NCBI GenBank assembly: GCA_964483805.1 | Contig: CAZADH010000072.1 | Span: 1-23,193, forward strand | Direction of reading: 5' to 3' | DNA from: CAZADH01 sp964483805 | Lineage (GTDB): Bacteria > Muiribacteriota > Ozemobacteria > Ozemobacterales > Ozemobacteraceae | DNA: 23,193 nt | Shown here: positions 16,685 through 23,193 of the stretch, in pieces | Layout of the letters: each line of letters starts with the position of its first letter | Position numbering within the stretch: position 1 is the stretch's first letter | Made by a program: the position numbers and the translations under genes | The notes under the pieces: model-generated | What the model was told of the DNA's origin: nothing | Seen by the model: only the letters and a program-made list of their open reading frames with translations | Databases searched by the model: none

Positions 16685-16702
16685 GCCGCCCTCCCTGGCG
16701 GC
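16685..16702. other. Perfect GCCGCC/GGCGGC hairpin between radical-SAM genes
   Basis: GCCGCC (16685-16690) and GGCGGC (16697-16702) can form a 6-bp stem with a 6-nt loop. It lies 73 nt after the stop of the B12-type gene and 30 nt before the -10 of the next gene. No U-tract follows, so a classical intrinsic terminator is not supported. It may be a weak pause site or chance in G+C-rich DNA. Confidence 0.25.
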
Positions 16703-16728
16703 AGTCGTGTGCGGGCGACCGGTGCCTG

Positions 16729-16737
16729 TGATACACT
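16729..16737 (+). promoter_or_regulatory. Extended -10 element upstream of the SPASM radical-SAM gene
   Basis: TGA-TACACT (hexamer 16732-16737, 4/6 match with the TGn extension). The predicted start of transcription at ~16744 leaves a leader of about 15 nt with only a weak GAGAT as possible ribosome site. No -35 box is evident. Confidence 0.38.
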
Positions 16738-16758
16738 GCGGACACGAGATCTCTTGGC

Positions 16759-18273
16759 ATGACGACGAACGACACCACCTCGGCAGGCTTTCGCACGGCC
16801 GTCACCTACGACAGTGACGCCGTGTTGGCGCGCGTCGGCGACGGGTGGTTGGTTTTTTCGGTGGCCGATTCGCAGTTGTACCGGCTGACCGGTGCCGATG
16901 CCGAAGGGCCGAACCCGCCGACGTACTGGCGGCGGGTCGTGCCGCAGCGGGGTTCGCCCAATGCCGAGGCCGTGCGCCAATATTGGCGTGAACCACGGTT
17001 GACGGTGTCGGCGGTCAACCTGAACCTCACCGACCGCTGCAATCTGGCATGTGTTTATTGTTATGCCAAGGGCGGCGATTACGAGCGCATCCGCGCGCCG
17101 ATGAGCCCCGAGGTGGCGATCGGTGGCATCGAAGCCGCGTTGCGCCGCCGCGATGCCGGTGTGCCGTTTCGCCTCGAGTTTTTCGGGGGCGAACCGCTGC
17201 TGAACCCCGAGACGATCGGGGCCGTGCTCGACTGGCAGGAAGCGCCGAGCCTGGCGCGCAGTGCGGCTGGCGACATCGTCAACCGGATCTCGAGCAACCT
17301 CACGGTGCTCGACGACCGTCATCTCGAGTTGCTCGCCCGCGGTCACATGATTGCGAGCATTTCGCTCGACGGGCCGGCAGCAATACAAGATATTCAGCGT
17401 CCGTTCAAAGACGGGCGTGGTTCGTTTGCGCTGATCTTCGAGAACATCCGGCGGTTGCGCCGGCGCTGCCCGACGGCGACCATCGTCGCCCGCATGACGG
17501 TGTACCGGGCCGACGACCAGTTGCTCGCATCGGTGCGCGAGTTGGTCAGTCACGACCTCTTCGACTATGTGAGCATCTACGCGGCCGCGGTGGGTGACGG
17601 CAAGGGCGGCGCCGCGGGGCGTTCCCATTTTTCCGACACCTTCGCCCAGCAGTATCTTGCCCTGGCGGCAGCGTACCCCGAATTGCTCGGCAAGGGCCGG
17701 TTCAAGGGTTGCCTCGAACTCAACCGGTATCTCGAGGCCATGTTGATGGGTCGCACCGTGGTCAACCATTGTCGGGCCGGGGCCGGGTATTACACCCTGT
17801 CACCCGATCGCACCGTGCATCCGTGCCATCGACTGGTCGGCGATCCGGCGTGGAATCTCGGCCTGTTCGACTGGGACAAAACCCCCGGTTTGGCGGCGCG
17901 CCTGGCGCCGTGGCAGACGCCGGCCGACCAGCGCGAGGTCTGTTCGACCTGTCCCCTGCGTTACCTGTGTGCCGGCGGCTGCAAGCAGCAGGCGCTGATC
18001 GCAACGGGCAGCCTGGTCGGTCACGATCCCCGCATCTGCGCCTTTTCTCAACTGTTGTTTGATGCCGCCCTGACGGTGGCTTCGCGACTCACGTCACCGG
18101 TCGAACACAAGTTGCGGGCGTCGTTTGCCGAACTGTCGCGGTTGTTTGTGTTCTGCGGGCAACCCCTCGTCGATATCCAGCGGGGGCCGTGGCGGGCGCA
18201 CGCCGAGAGCCGCGGTGCCGGTGCGGTCTGCACGCCGATCGTGCTTGCCTCAGCGCAGACCACGGTGAAATAG
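16759..18273 (+). CDS. Radical-SAM/SPASM protein resembling peptide maturases
   Basis: The 504-residue protein has an N-terminal ~80-residue region without an assigned fold, then the radical-SAM motif C94-x3-C98-x2-C101 (CNLACVYC), followed by LEFFGGEPLLN (a GGE motif for SAM binding). The C-terminal SPASM domain (~318-430) holds auxiliary Fe-S cysteines: C338 (CRAGAGYYTL), C356 in PCHRLVGD, C395-x2-C398-x5-C404-x3-C408 (CSTCPLRYLCAGGC) and C427. The PCH-x-x-VGD segment and the CxxCxxxxxC pattern recall anaerobic sulfatase-maturating enzymes and thioether-forming maturases (SCIFF-type, QhpD-type). The role is probably modification of a peptide or protein. No obvious precursor peptide rich in Cys lies beside it. 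The aminotransferase gene starts 10 nt downstream, so the two are co-transcribed. Confidence 0.83.
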   Translation: MTTNDTTSAGFRTAVTYDSDAVLARVGDGWLVFSVADSQLYRLTGADAEGPNPPTYWRRVVPQRGSPNAEAVRQYWREPRLTVSAVNLNLTDRCNLACVYCYAKGGDYERIRAPMSPEVAIGGIEAALRRRDAGVPFRLEFFGGEPLLNPETIGAVLDWQEAPSLARSAAGDIVNRISSNLTVLDDRHLELLARGHMIASISLDGPAAIQDIQRPFKDGRGSFALIFENIRRLRRRCPTATIVARMTVYRADDQLLASVRELVSHDLFDYVSIYAAAVGDGKGGAAGRSHFSDTFAQQYLALAAAYPELLGKGRFKGCLELNRYLEAMLMGRTVVNHCRAGAGYYTLSPDRTVHPCHRLVGDPAWNLGLFDWDKTPGLAARLAPWQTPADQREVCSTCPLRYLCAGGCKQQALIATGSLVGHDPRICAFSQLLFDAALTVASRLTSPVEHKLRASFAELSRLFVFCGQPLVDIQRGPWRAHAESRGAGAVCTPIVLASAQTTVK

Positions 18274-18283
18274 GCGACCGCCC

Positions 18284-19555
18284 ATGGCCCGATTCACCAC
18301 GAAAGGCAACGAACCGGTCGGCAAGTTGTTTTCATGCGTTCGCCCGCTCTACGAGCGGCCGCTGGTGATTGCCCGGGCCGGGGGTTGCCACGTTTTCGAC
18401 GAATCCGGCGCGGCGTTTCTCGATGCCTATGCCGGCGTGGCCAGCGTTGCCGTGGGGCACAGCCATCCCCGGGTCATTGCCGCGGTGAAGGCGCAGCTCG
18501 ATCAGGTGGCGCACACGACCATGCTCTACCAGACCCGGCCGCTTCTCGATTATGTAGCGGCCGTCCAGACCGTGTTGCCGCCCGACGTCAACCGGCACTT
18601 TTTCGTCAATTCGGGTTCCGAGGCGCTCGACTTTGCCTGCCAGACCGCGCGGGCCCATCGGCGCAAACCGGTCATCGTGGCGTTCAGTGCGGGGTTTCAT
18701 GGGGGCTCGTATCTGACCAAGTCGATCACGGGCATGCCCGCGTGGCGACCGGCCTACGGCGGCGACCGCAACGTGCATCATCACCTGATGCCCATGTGCA
18801 GAGAATGTATTGACATGACCCCGACCGGCGAGTGTCGGTGCACGGCCCGGTGTCTCGACGAACTCGATACGCTGCTGGGTGCCCGTACCGTCGATGTCGC
18901 CGCAGTGGTGATCGAACCGGTGTTTGGGGTCGGCGGCATCATGATTCCGGCCCGTCCGTTCTTTCAGCGTCTCGACGAGATCTGTCAGCGCCATGCGATT
19001 GATCTCATCGTCGATGAAGTGCAGACCGGGTTCGGTCGCTGTGGTGGCGCGATGTTCGGCTTCGCAAAGTATGGCCTGCACCCCGACATTGTCTGTATGG
19101 CCAAGGGCATTGCCAACGGTTTCCCGATGGGGCTCGTTTCGGCCCGCGACGAGGTCGCCGCAGCCATCGGCAAGACTCTGCATTTTTCGACCTTCGGCGG
19201 GAATCCGGTGTCGTGTGCCGCGGCATTGGCCACGTTGTCGGTCCTGCGCGACGAGGCTCTGCCCGAGCGGGCGGCGCGTGAAGGCGAGTTCTGCCTGCAC
19301 GAGTTGCGCCGGCAACTGCGCGGGCACCCGAGTGTGGTCGAGATCCGCGGCACTGGCTGGCTGATCGGCATCGAACTGACCGACAACGCGGCGGCCATGA
19401 AGGTTCTCGAGGGCTGCTACGCGCGGCACGTGCTGGTCGGTATCGGCGGGCCGGCTCGCCAGGTCGTGCGCATCGAGCCGCCGCTCACCTTCTCGCGCGA
19501 GCACGTCGTCGAGACGGTGGCGGCGGTTGTCGCTGCCCTCGATGGCCGCGTCTGA
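18284..19555 (+). CDS. Class III PLP-dependent aminotransferase
   Basis: The 423-residue length is normal for the family. VNSGSEALDFA marks the PLP phosphate loop, VDEVQTGFGRCG carries the ring-binding Asp, and MAKGIANGFPMG contains K274, the probable Schiff-base lysine. FSTFGGNPVSCAAAL and RGTGWLIGIEL complete the pattern. It resembles alanine-glyoxylate/omega-aminotransferases of the AGXT2 type. A cysteine-rich insert at 172-190 (C172, C175, C184, C186, C190) could bind a metal; related Cys-bearing inserts occur in AGXT2-like proteins. The reaction is transfer of an amino group between an amine or amino acid and a 2-oxo acid or aldehyde; the substrate is unknown. It follows the SPASM gene by 10 nt, and the YbjN-like gene starts 22 nt downstream, so all three likely form one operon. 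Confidence 0.88.
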   Translation: MARFTTKGNEPVGKLFSCVRPLYERPLVIARAGGCHVFDESGAAFLDAYAGVASVAVGHSHPRVIAAVKAQLDQVAHTTMLYQTRPLLDYVAAVQTVLPPDVNRHFFVNSGSEALDFACQTARAHRRKPVIVAFSAGFHGGSYLTKSITGMPAWRPAYGGDRNVHHHLMPMCRECIDMTPTGECRCTARCLDELDTLLGARTVDVAAVVIEPVFGVGGIMIPARPFFQRLDEICQRHAIDLIVDEVQTGFGRCGGAMFGFAKYGLHPDIVCMAKGIANGFPMGLVSARDEVAAAIGKTLHFSTFGGNPVSCAAALATLSVLRDEALPERAAREGEFCLHELRRQLRGHPSVVEIRGTGWLIGIELTDNAAAMKVLEGCYARHVLVGIGGPARQVVRIEPPLTFSREHVVETVAAVVAALDGRV

Positions 19556-19577
19556 TTCAAACCAACAAAGGAACACC

Positions 19578-20030
19578 ATGAGCGAGAGCAAAGAACTTCT
19601 CACCTTGCGGGCCAAGACCGAACGCTATCTGAAGCAACTGGTGCCGTCGTTCGAGGTTGTCGGTGACCGGTATCGCATCACCTACGGGTCGTCGGCGCTG
19701 CTGATCCACCCGCTCACCTGGCGTGACAACATGACCATTTTGCGCCTGGTCGCCGTGGTTCTGCGCAAGGTGAAGAAGGCCGGCAACGAAGCGATGTTCG
19801 AGGAGTTCTCGCAACTCAACGACCGTCTGCTGTTCGGCAAGATCTACTGGATCCACGACAGCCCCGAAGTCACCACCGAGGGGCCGGTGCTGATCGAACA
19901 CAATTTCATCGGCGAGTATCTCGATTACGAGGAGTTTCAGCACGGGTGCATCTCGTTGTCGCTGGCCGCCGACGAACTCGACGAGCAACTGAAATCGCGT
20001 TATGGCGGCCTGTGTTGGGTCGACGATTGA
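19578..20030 (+). CDS. YbjN/CesT-like chaperone-fold protein
   Basis: I chose ATG 19578 for its AAAGGA ribosome site; the same frame is open upstream but would overlap the aminotransferase gene. The 150-residue protein is soluble and acidic at its C-terminus. It shows the YbjN-type pattern: an N-terminal helix (SKELLTLRAKTERYLKQL), strands around residues 25-45, then LNDRLLFGKIYW, VLIEHNFIGEYLDYEEF and a final helix ADELDEQLKSRYGG. This fold is shared with type III secretion chaperones and with bacterial YbjN proteins of uncertain function. It is placed between enzymes of the radical-SAM cluster and the ClpA-like unfoldase, so a substrate-binding or adaptor role is possible but unproved. Confidence 0.7.
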   Translation: MSESKELLTLRAKTERYLKQLVPSFEVVGDRYRITYGSSALLIHPLTWRDNMTILRLVAVVLRKVKKAGNEAMFEEFSQLNDRLLFGKIYWIHDSPEVTTEGPVLIEHNFIGEYLDYEEFQHGCISLSLAADELDEQLKSRYGGLCWVDD

Positions 20031-20057
20031 TGCCGGCGAGCCCACGATCGCCGACGG

Positions 20058-20077
20058 TATAAATACGAAAGCAATAC
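20058..20077 (+). promoter_or_regulatory. A/T-rich box TATAAATACG...CAATAC upstream of the Clp gene
   Basis: TATAAATACG (20058-20067) is identical to the decamer at 12378-12387 and is followed by CAATAC (20072-20077). TATAAA (20058-20063) could serve as a -10, with transcription starting near 20070 and a leader of about 42 nt. No -35 box is clear. A direct repeat of GTCACA (20083-20088 and 20091-20096) lies just downstream. Confidence 0.42.
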
Positions 20078-20111
20078 AAACAGTCACAATGTCACAGAGA
20101 GAGCACCGAGC

Positions 20112-22604
20112 ATGAGCGAACATATTCCGTATTCACAATACGACCCGGGCGACGTCCCCGAGGATTTCCGCCAGGCCCTGGACGAGGCGGCCTCGTTGTG
20201 CAAACGTCTCGGTCACAACCTGGTGACGCTGCCGCATGTTTTGTCGTCGCTGCTCAACCGCATCCCCGATGGTTTCGCCGATGCGTTCAGACCCGACCAG
20301 ATCGAGGCGGCGAAGTCGCAGGTGCGCGAGACCCTCGAGGCCGGCGACTATCTGCTCGACGGCACCTCGATCCGGCTCGACCAGCGGTTGGCGACGGCGG
20401 TGGCCGCCGTTTCGGCAAAGGGAGCCAAGGCTCCGGCCGAGTTCGTGCGCGGTTTTCTCGTCGCCGTTGAAACCGAGTTCCCAGGTGGCCTGGCGCAGTT
20501 TGCCGTGGGCGGGCGTAAACAACCCGACCACGACGACCGGGGCGGTGCCGGCAAAGCCGATAACAAGGGACCGACGGGCGAATCTCAGCGCGCAGCGAGT
20601 GCCGCGACCGAGCCGGCGCCGGGGCGTACCGGTTCGACAGCGGACCGGACGACGACCGAGGGCGCCACAACAGACCGACCTGCGGCCGGCCGGTCGGCAA
20701 CCCCAACCGAATCCCGCTCCGGCAAACCCCGCGCCGAGGCGGGCGGGAACGAGAAACCCGGCAGTACCGGCGGCGCGGCGAAGCCAGATGCGGCCGCGGG
20801 TGGCGGCACAGGCCGCGCGGCGCCTATCCGGGTGCCGTACACCATCCCCTGGACCCCCGAACTGGTGGCTGCGGCGCCGACCGGCCTGTACGGTCGCGAG
20901 CAGGACGTGTCGCGGGTCGTATTGGCCCTGCTCTGCCGCGAAGACCCTGCGGTCGTGCTGGCCGGCCAACCCGGGTGCGGCAAGACCGCGTTCCTCATGG
21001 GCATGGCCAAACAGGTGTACGAAGGGCGGTTGCCGGCTTTGCAGGGGTACGAGTACGTCGCTCTCGATGTGCCGGCCGTGTTGACCGCCGCCACCACCGG
21101 CGGCGTCGACCAGGCGAAATTCGCCGAGATGCTCGGCAAGATCGCCGAGCAACCCCAGACGATCTTCATCGTCGAAGATCTGCACGTGCTCCTCGGCGTT
21201 CTCGGCCCGCCGATGTTGCACGATCTTGCCGCCCTGTTCAAACCACACCTGTTGCGCGGGTCGCTGCGCGTCGTGTTCACCACCGAACCGAAGCTCTACG
21301 ACCGGTTCCTTACCGCCGAACCCGTCTATTCGAGCCACACCACCCTGGTGATTCTCGAAGAGTTGTCGGGGGCCCCGCTGCAAAAGACGGTCGGCGCTGG
21401 TGTATTGTCATTGTATGCACGACACCAGATCACCATTCTGCCCGAGGCGGTCGACGAAGCGGTCAAGCTCGGCAGCGAGCAGAGTCGCGATCCGCGGCCC
21501 CCGGCCGCCTGTCTGCGCATGCTCGACATCGCCTGCATCCAGGCCAAACTGACCGGTCGCACGGAGGTCACCGCCGACAACGTTCGCGACGCCGCCGTCA
21601 CCCACGACGACAAACTGGCGGCCGGTGAACGCAGCCGCCTGCGCACCCTCGAAAAGGAACTGGCGCGCTGGGTCGTCGGTCAGGAAGAAGCGGTGCGGGC
21701 GGTGGCGCAGCGCGTGCGCCTGACCAAGTTGCAGCTCGACCGCAAACCGCAGCGCCCCGACGGCGTGTTTTTGTTTCTGGGACCGTCGGGCGTGGGCAAG
21801 ACCGAGATGGCGAAAGCCGTAACACATTGTCTTTACGGTGATCTGTCACGGTTGGTGCGGCTCGACATGTCGGAATACATGGAACGCCACGAATACAGCA
21901 AGGTCATCGGCGCGCCCCCGGGCTACATCGGTTACGGCGAAGAGGGCCACCTGACCGGGCCGATCGCCCGGCTCGGGCACGGCGTGGTCTTGCTCGACGA
22001 GATCGAAAAAGCGCATCCGTCGGTGTTGCGTATCTTCCTGCAACTGTTCGACGAGGGTTTTCTCACCGACGGCAAGGGCAAGCGCATCGACTTCAGTCGC
22101 ACGGTGGTCATCATGACCTCGAACCTTGGTCGCGAACTCTACGCCGAGGGGCAGCACCCATTGGGCTTCATGCAGGCGGTGTCGCCCAATGCGCCCAAGG
22201 CGTCCGAGACGCTGCAATACCTGCTCAAGCATCTGCCCAGCGAGTTCGTCAACCGCATCGACGTGCTCGTGCCGTTCCGCGCCCTCGAACGCGGTGATCT
22301 GGCGCAGATCGCCCGCAAGATGCTCGACGACGAGGTGCAGCGCTGGGTTAAGCGCGGCAAGCATCTGACCTACGACGAACGTCTGGTCGCGGTGTTGTGC
22401 GACCGTGGCTACGATTCGCGTCTCGGAGCCCGCCACCTGACCCGCAACGTCGAGCAGATGGTGAACCAGCCGCTGTCGGAAGCTGCGTGTGGCGAGAAGT
22501 GGCCGGAAGTGCGCCGGGTCCATCTCAATCTCGACGACAAGAGTGCCGTCGGCCTCGAACTCGATGGCGTCGCCCAGCCGGCGTCGACCGGTACGCCGGT
22601 CTGA
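20112..22604 (+). CDS. ClpA-type double-AAA+ unfoldase with degenerate first AAA+ domain
   Basis: The 830-residue protein has a Clp_N-like helical domain (~10-130), a ~100-residue Gly/Ala/Thr/Pro-rich charged linker (~137-235), AAA+ domain D1 (~240-500) and D2 (~505-790). There is no ClpB middle domain. D1 keeps Walker A GQPGCGKT (~285-292), but its Walker B reads FIVED where FIDE is usual, the KYRG pore loop is missing and the usual Arg-finger stretch is replaced by TAEPVYSS. D2 is complete: GPSGVGKT (~556-563), the GYIGYG pore loop, LLDEIEKAHP, MTSN sensor 1 and EFVNRID Arg finger. LGF (684-686) sits where ClpA/ClpC/ClpX carry the [LIV]-G-[FL] loop that docks onto ClpP. A proteolysis partner role is therefore plausible. 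No clpP is in view. Confidence 0.85.
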   Translation: MSEHIPYSQYDPGDVPEDFRQALDEAASLCKRLGHNLVTLPHVLSSLLNRIPDGFADAFRPDQIEAAKSQVRETLEAGDYLLDGTSIRLDQRLATAVAAVSAKGAKAPAEFVRGFLVAVETEFPGGLAQFAVGGRKQPDHDDRGGAGKADNKGPTGESQRAASAATEPAPGRTGSTADRTTTEGATTDRPAAGRSATPTESRSGKPRAEAGGNEKPGSTGGAAKPDAAAGGGTGRAAPIRVPYTIPWTPELVAAAPTGLYGREQDVSRVVLALLCREDPAVVLAGQPGCGKTAFLMGMAKQVYEGRLPALQGYEYVALDVPAVLTAATTGGVDQAKFAEMLGKIAEQPQTIFIVEDLHVLLGVLGPPMLHDLAALFKPHLLRGSLRVVFTTEPKLYDRFLTAEPVYSSHTTLVILEELSGAPLQKTVGAGVLSLYARHQITILPEAVDEAVKLGSEQSRDPRPPAACLRMLDIACIQAKLTGRTEVTADNVRDAAVTHDDKLAAGERSRLRTLEKELARWVVGQEEAVRAVAQRVRLTKLQLDRKPQRPDGVFLFLGPSGVGKTEMAKAVTHCLYGDLSRLVRLDMSEYMERHEYSKVIGAPPGYIGYGEEGHLTGPIARLGHGVVLLDEIEKAHPSVLRIFLQLFDEGFLTDGKGKRIDFSRTVVIMTSNLGRELYAEGQHPLGFMQAVSPNAPKASETLQYLLKHLPSEFVNRIDVLVPFRALERGDLAQIARKMLDDEVQRWVKRGKHLTYDERLVAVLCDRGYDSRLGARHLTRNVEQMVNQPLSEAACGEKWPEVRRVHLNLDDKSAVGLELDGVAQPASTGTPV

Positions 22605-22620
22605 GGGGCCGCCCGCTCAG
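22601..22620. terminator. Imperfect palindrome between convergent stop codons, possible bidirectional terminator
   Basis: CTGAG (22601-22605) pairs with CTCAG (22616-22620), and GG/CC pairs extend the stem around a short loop, with one bulged G. The stem includes the stop codons of both convergent genes, which are only 12 nt apart. No U-tract is present on either strand, so the terminator assignment is weak. Confidence 0.25.
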
Positions 22621-23193
22621 GCGTTTTCCGACGCGGCCTCGATGAGATAGGCGAGCGTCAACAACGCGTCGCCAAACGGCGCGTGGCCCTGATGCGCGAC
22701 GAACCCGTCGGCGGCCCACGCCAGCAAAAGATCGGCAAAACCTGCCTGGTGCGCCACGTCCAGCCAGTCTCCCTGCACGACCAGGTCCCGGTGGTGCACA
22801 GGTTCCGCAACGACCTCCGTCTCGCTGGCAGGCGACAAGGGCTCGGGGCCGATGACCGTGCCGGTGGCTGCGCGGGCACCCGTCAGGTAACGCACGAGCG
22901 TGCGCGTGATCTCGCGGACATCGCGGCTCCTGCCGTCGGAATCGAGCACGGTCAGCCGTTGGCCGTCGGCCGAAACCATCGCGGTCGGACCTACGGGAAC
23001 CCTTTCGAACAGCGGCTGCACCGCCGCACCGCTGGCGCGCAATCGTGCGGCGAGTGCCGTGAAGGGGTTGTCGAGCACGGCCACCCGCCAACGATTGGGG
23101 CCCGGAAACGGATCAAGCAGCCCGACGAACCGCTCGGCGTACGCGTCGGCCACGGCAATCTCGCCGATGACCCCGTTCTTGTCGAGGGGTTCG
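22617..23193 (-). CDS. Divergent phosphohexomutase-like protein, C-terminal part (partial)
   Basis: The frame is open to the window edge, so the 5' end lies outside; a GTG at 23153 is the first internal start. About 191 codons are visible. The order of segments loosely follows phosphoglucomutase/phosphomannomutase domains: AVADAYAERF and RWRVAVLDNPFTALAARL, then AAVQPLF, SADGQRLTVLDSDGR, a GTVIGP segment, and near the end HQGHAPFGDALLTLAYLIEA, which resembles the family's SGH...GDG..A...LE end. The metal loop DGDxDR appears as SADGQR, and spacings are shorter than normal. If related, it is probably inactive or altered. I am not sure of this assignment; a protein of unknown family is the alternative. 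It converges on the Clp gene. Confidence 0.5.
   Translation of the reverse strand, partial: EPLDKNGVIGEIAVADAYAERFVGLLDPFPGPNRWRVAVLDNPFTALAARLRASGAAVQPLFERVPVGPTAMVSADGQRLTVLDSDGRSRDVREITRTLVRYLTGARAATGTVIGPEPLSPASETEVVAEPVHHRDLVVQGDWLDVAHQAGFADLLLAWAADGFVAHQGHAPFGDALLTLAYLIEAASENA

Noticed and set aside
16685..16702. Hairpin as an intrinsic terminator after the B12-type gene
   Set aside because: There is no U-tract and the stem is only 6 bp in G+C-rich DNA; it is listed only as a hairpin.
16577..16762. 61-codon ORF with four cysteines between the B12-type and SPASM genes, considered as a RiPP precursor
   Set aside because: It starts inside the upstream gene, has no ribosome site, overlaps the next start codon and shows no leader/core pattern.
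15973..17769. 598-codon minus-strand frame across the B12-type and SPASM genes
   Set aside because: It spans two sense genes and their intergenic region, and its translation is Arg/His/Gln-rich without motifs.

Overview
This is a gene-dense, G+C-rich bacterial window (about two thirds G+C by eye). Every confident gene lies on the + strand except one truncated gene at the right edge. No rRNA, tRNA, insertion sequence or CRISPR array was seen, and no gene-free stretch exceeds about 210 bases. The mix suggests a Myxococcota/Desulfobacterota-like ('deltaproteobacterial') lineage: an energy-converting-hydrogenase-related membrane complex, a giant Ig-like/kelch lipoprotein, an MshEN-type secretion ATPase and many radical-SAM enzymes. 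That assignment is inference; no marker gene is present.

Left block (1-2461): the 3' end of a group 4 hydrogenase/complex I-type membrane subunit, then a NuoCD-like large subunit, then a fused ferredoxin/NuoB-like subunit. The genes overlap or nearly abut. The large subunit has lost all four Ni-Fe cysteine ligands, so this looks like an Ehr-type redox/ion-translocating complex and not a true hydrogenase.

Middle block (2501-12334): a stand-alone gene for a 2030-residue predicted lipoprotein (12 Big_5-type Ig-like repeats, then a six-bladed kelch propeller) sits behind a promoter placed so close that the transcript may be leaderless. A two-gene operon follows, encoding a small cysteine-cluster protein and a degenerate GspE/PilB-like ATPase. 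Next come a GNAT acetyltransferase and a small VOC (glyoxalase-fold) protein.

Right block (12366-22604), the most unusual part: two tandem methylthiotransferase-like radical-SAM proteins lacking the TRAM domain, a possible short peptide ORF, a B12-binding-type radical-SAM protein, a SPASM radical-SAM protein resembling peptide maturases, a class III PLP aminotransferase, a YbjN/CesT-like chaperone-fold protein, and a ClpA-type double-AAA+ unfoldase with a degenerate first AAA+ domain. Three starts in this block (12409, 15142, 20112) are preceded by related A/T-rich TAAATAC boxes, which hints at shared control. Together they may form a peptide/protein modification system coupled to unfolding or proteolysis; this is inference from gene content. 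A convergent partial gene at the right edge resembles a degenerate phosphohexomutase.

Across the window the hexamer GTATTG/CAATAC and the octamer GTATTTAC recur more often than composition predicts, often within short patches of A/T-rich rare codons.
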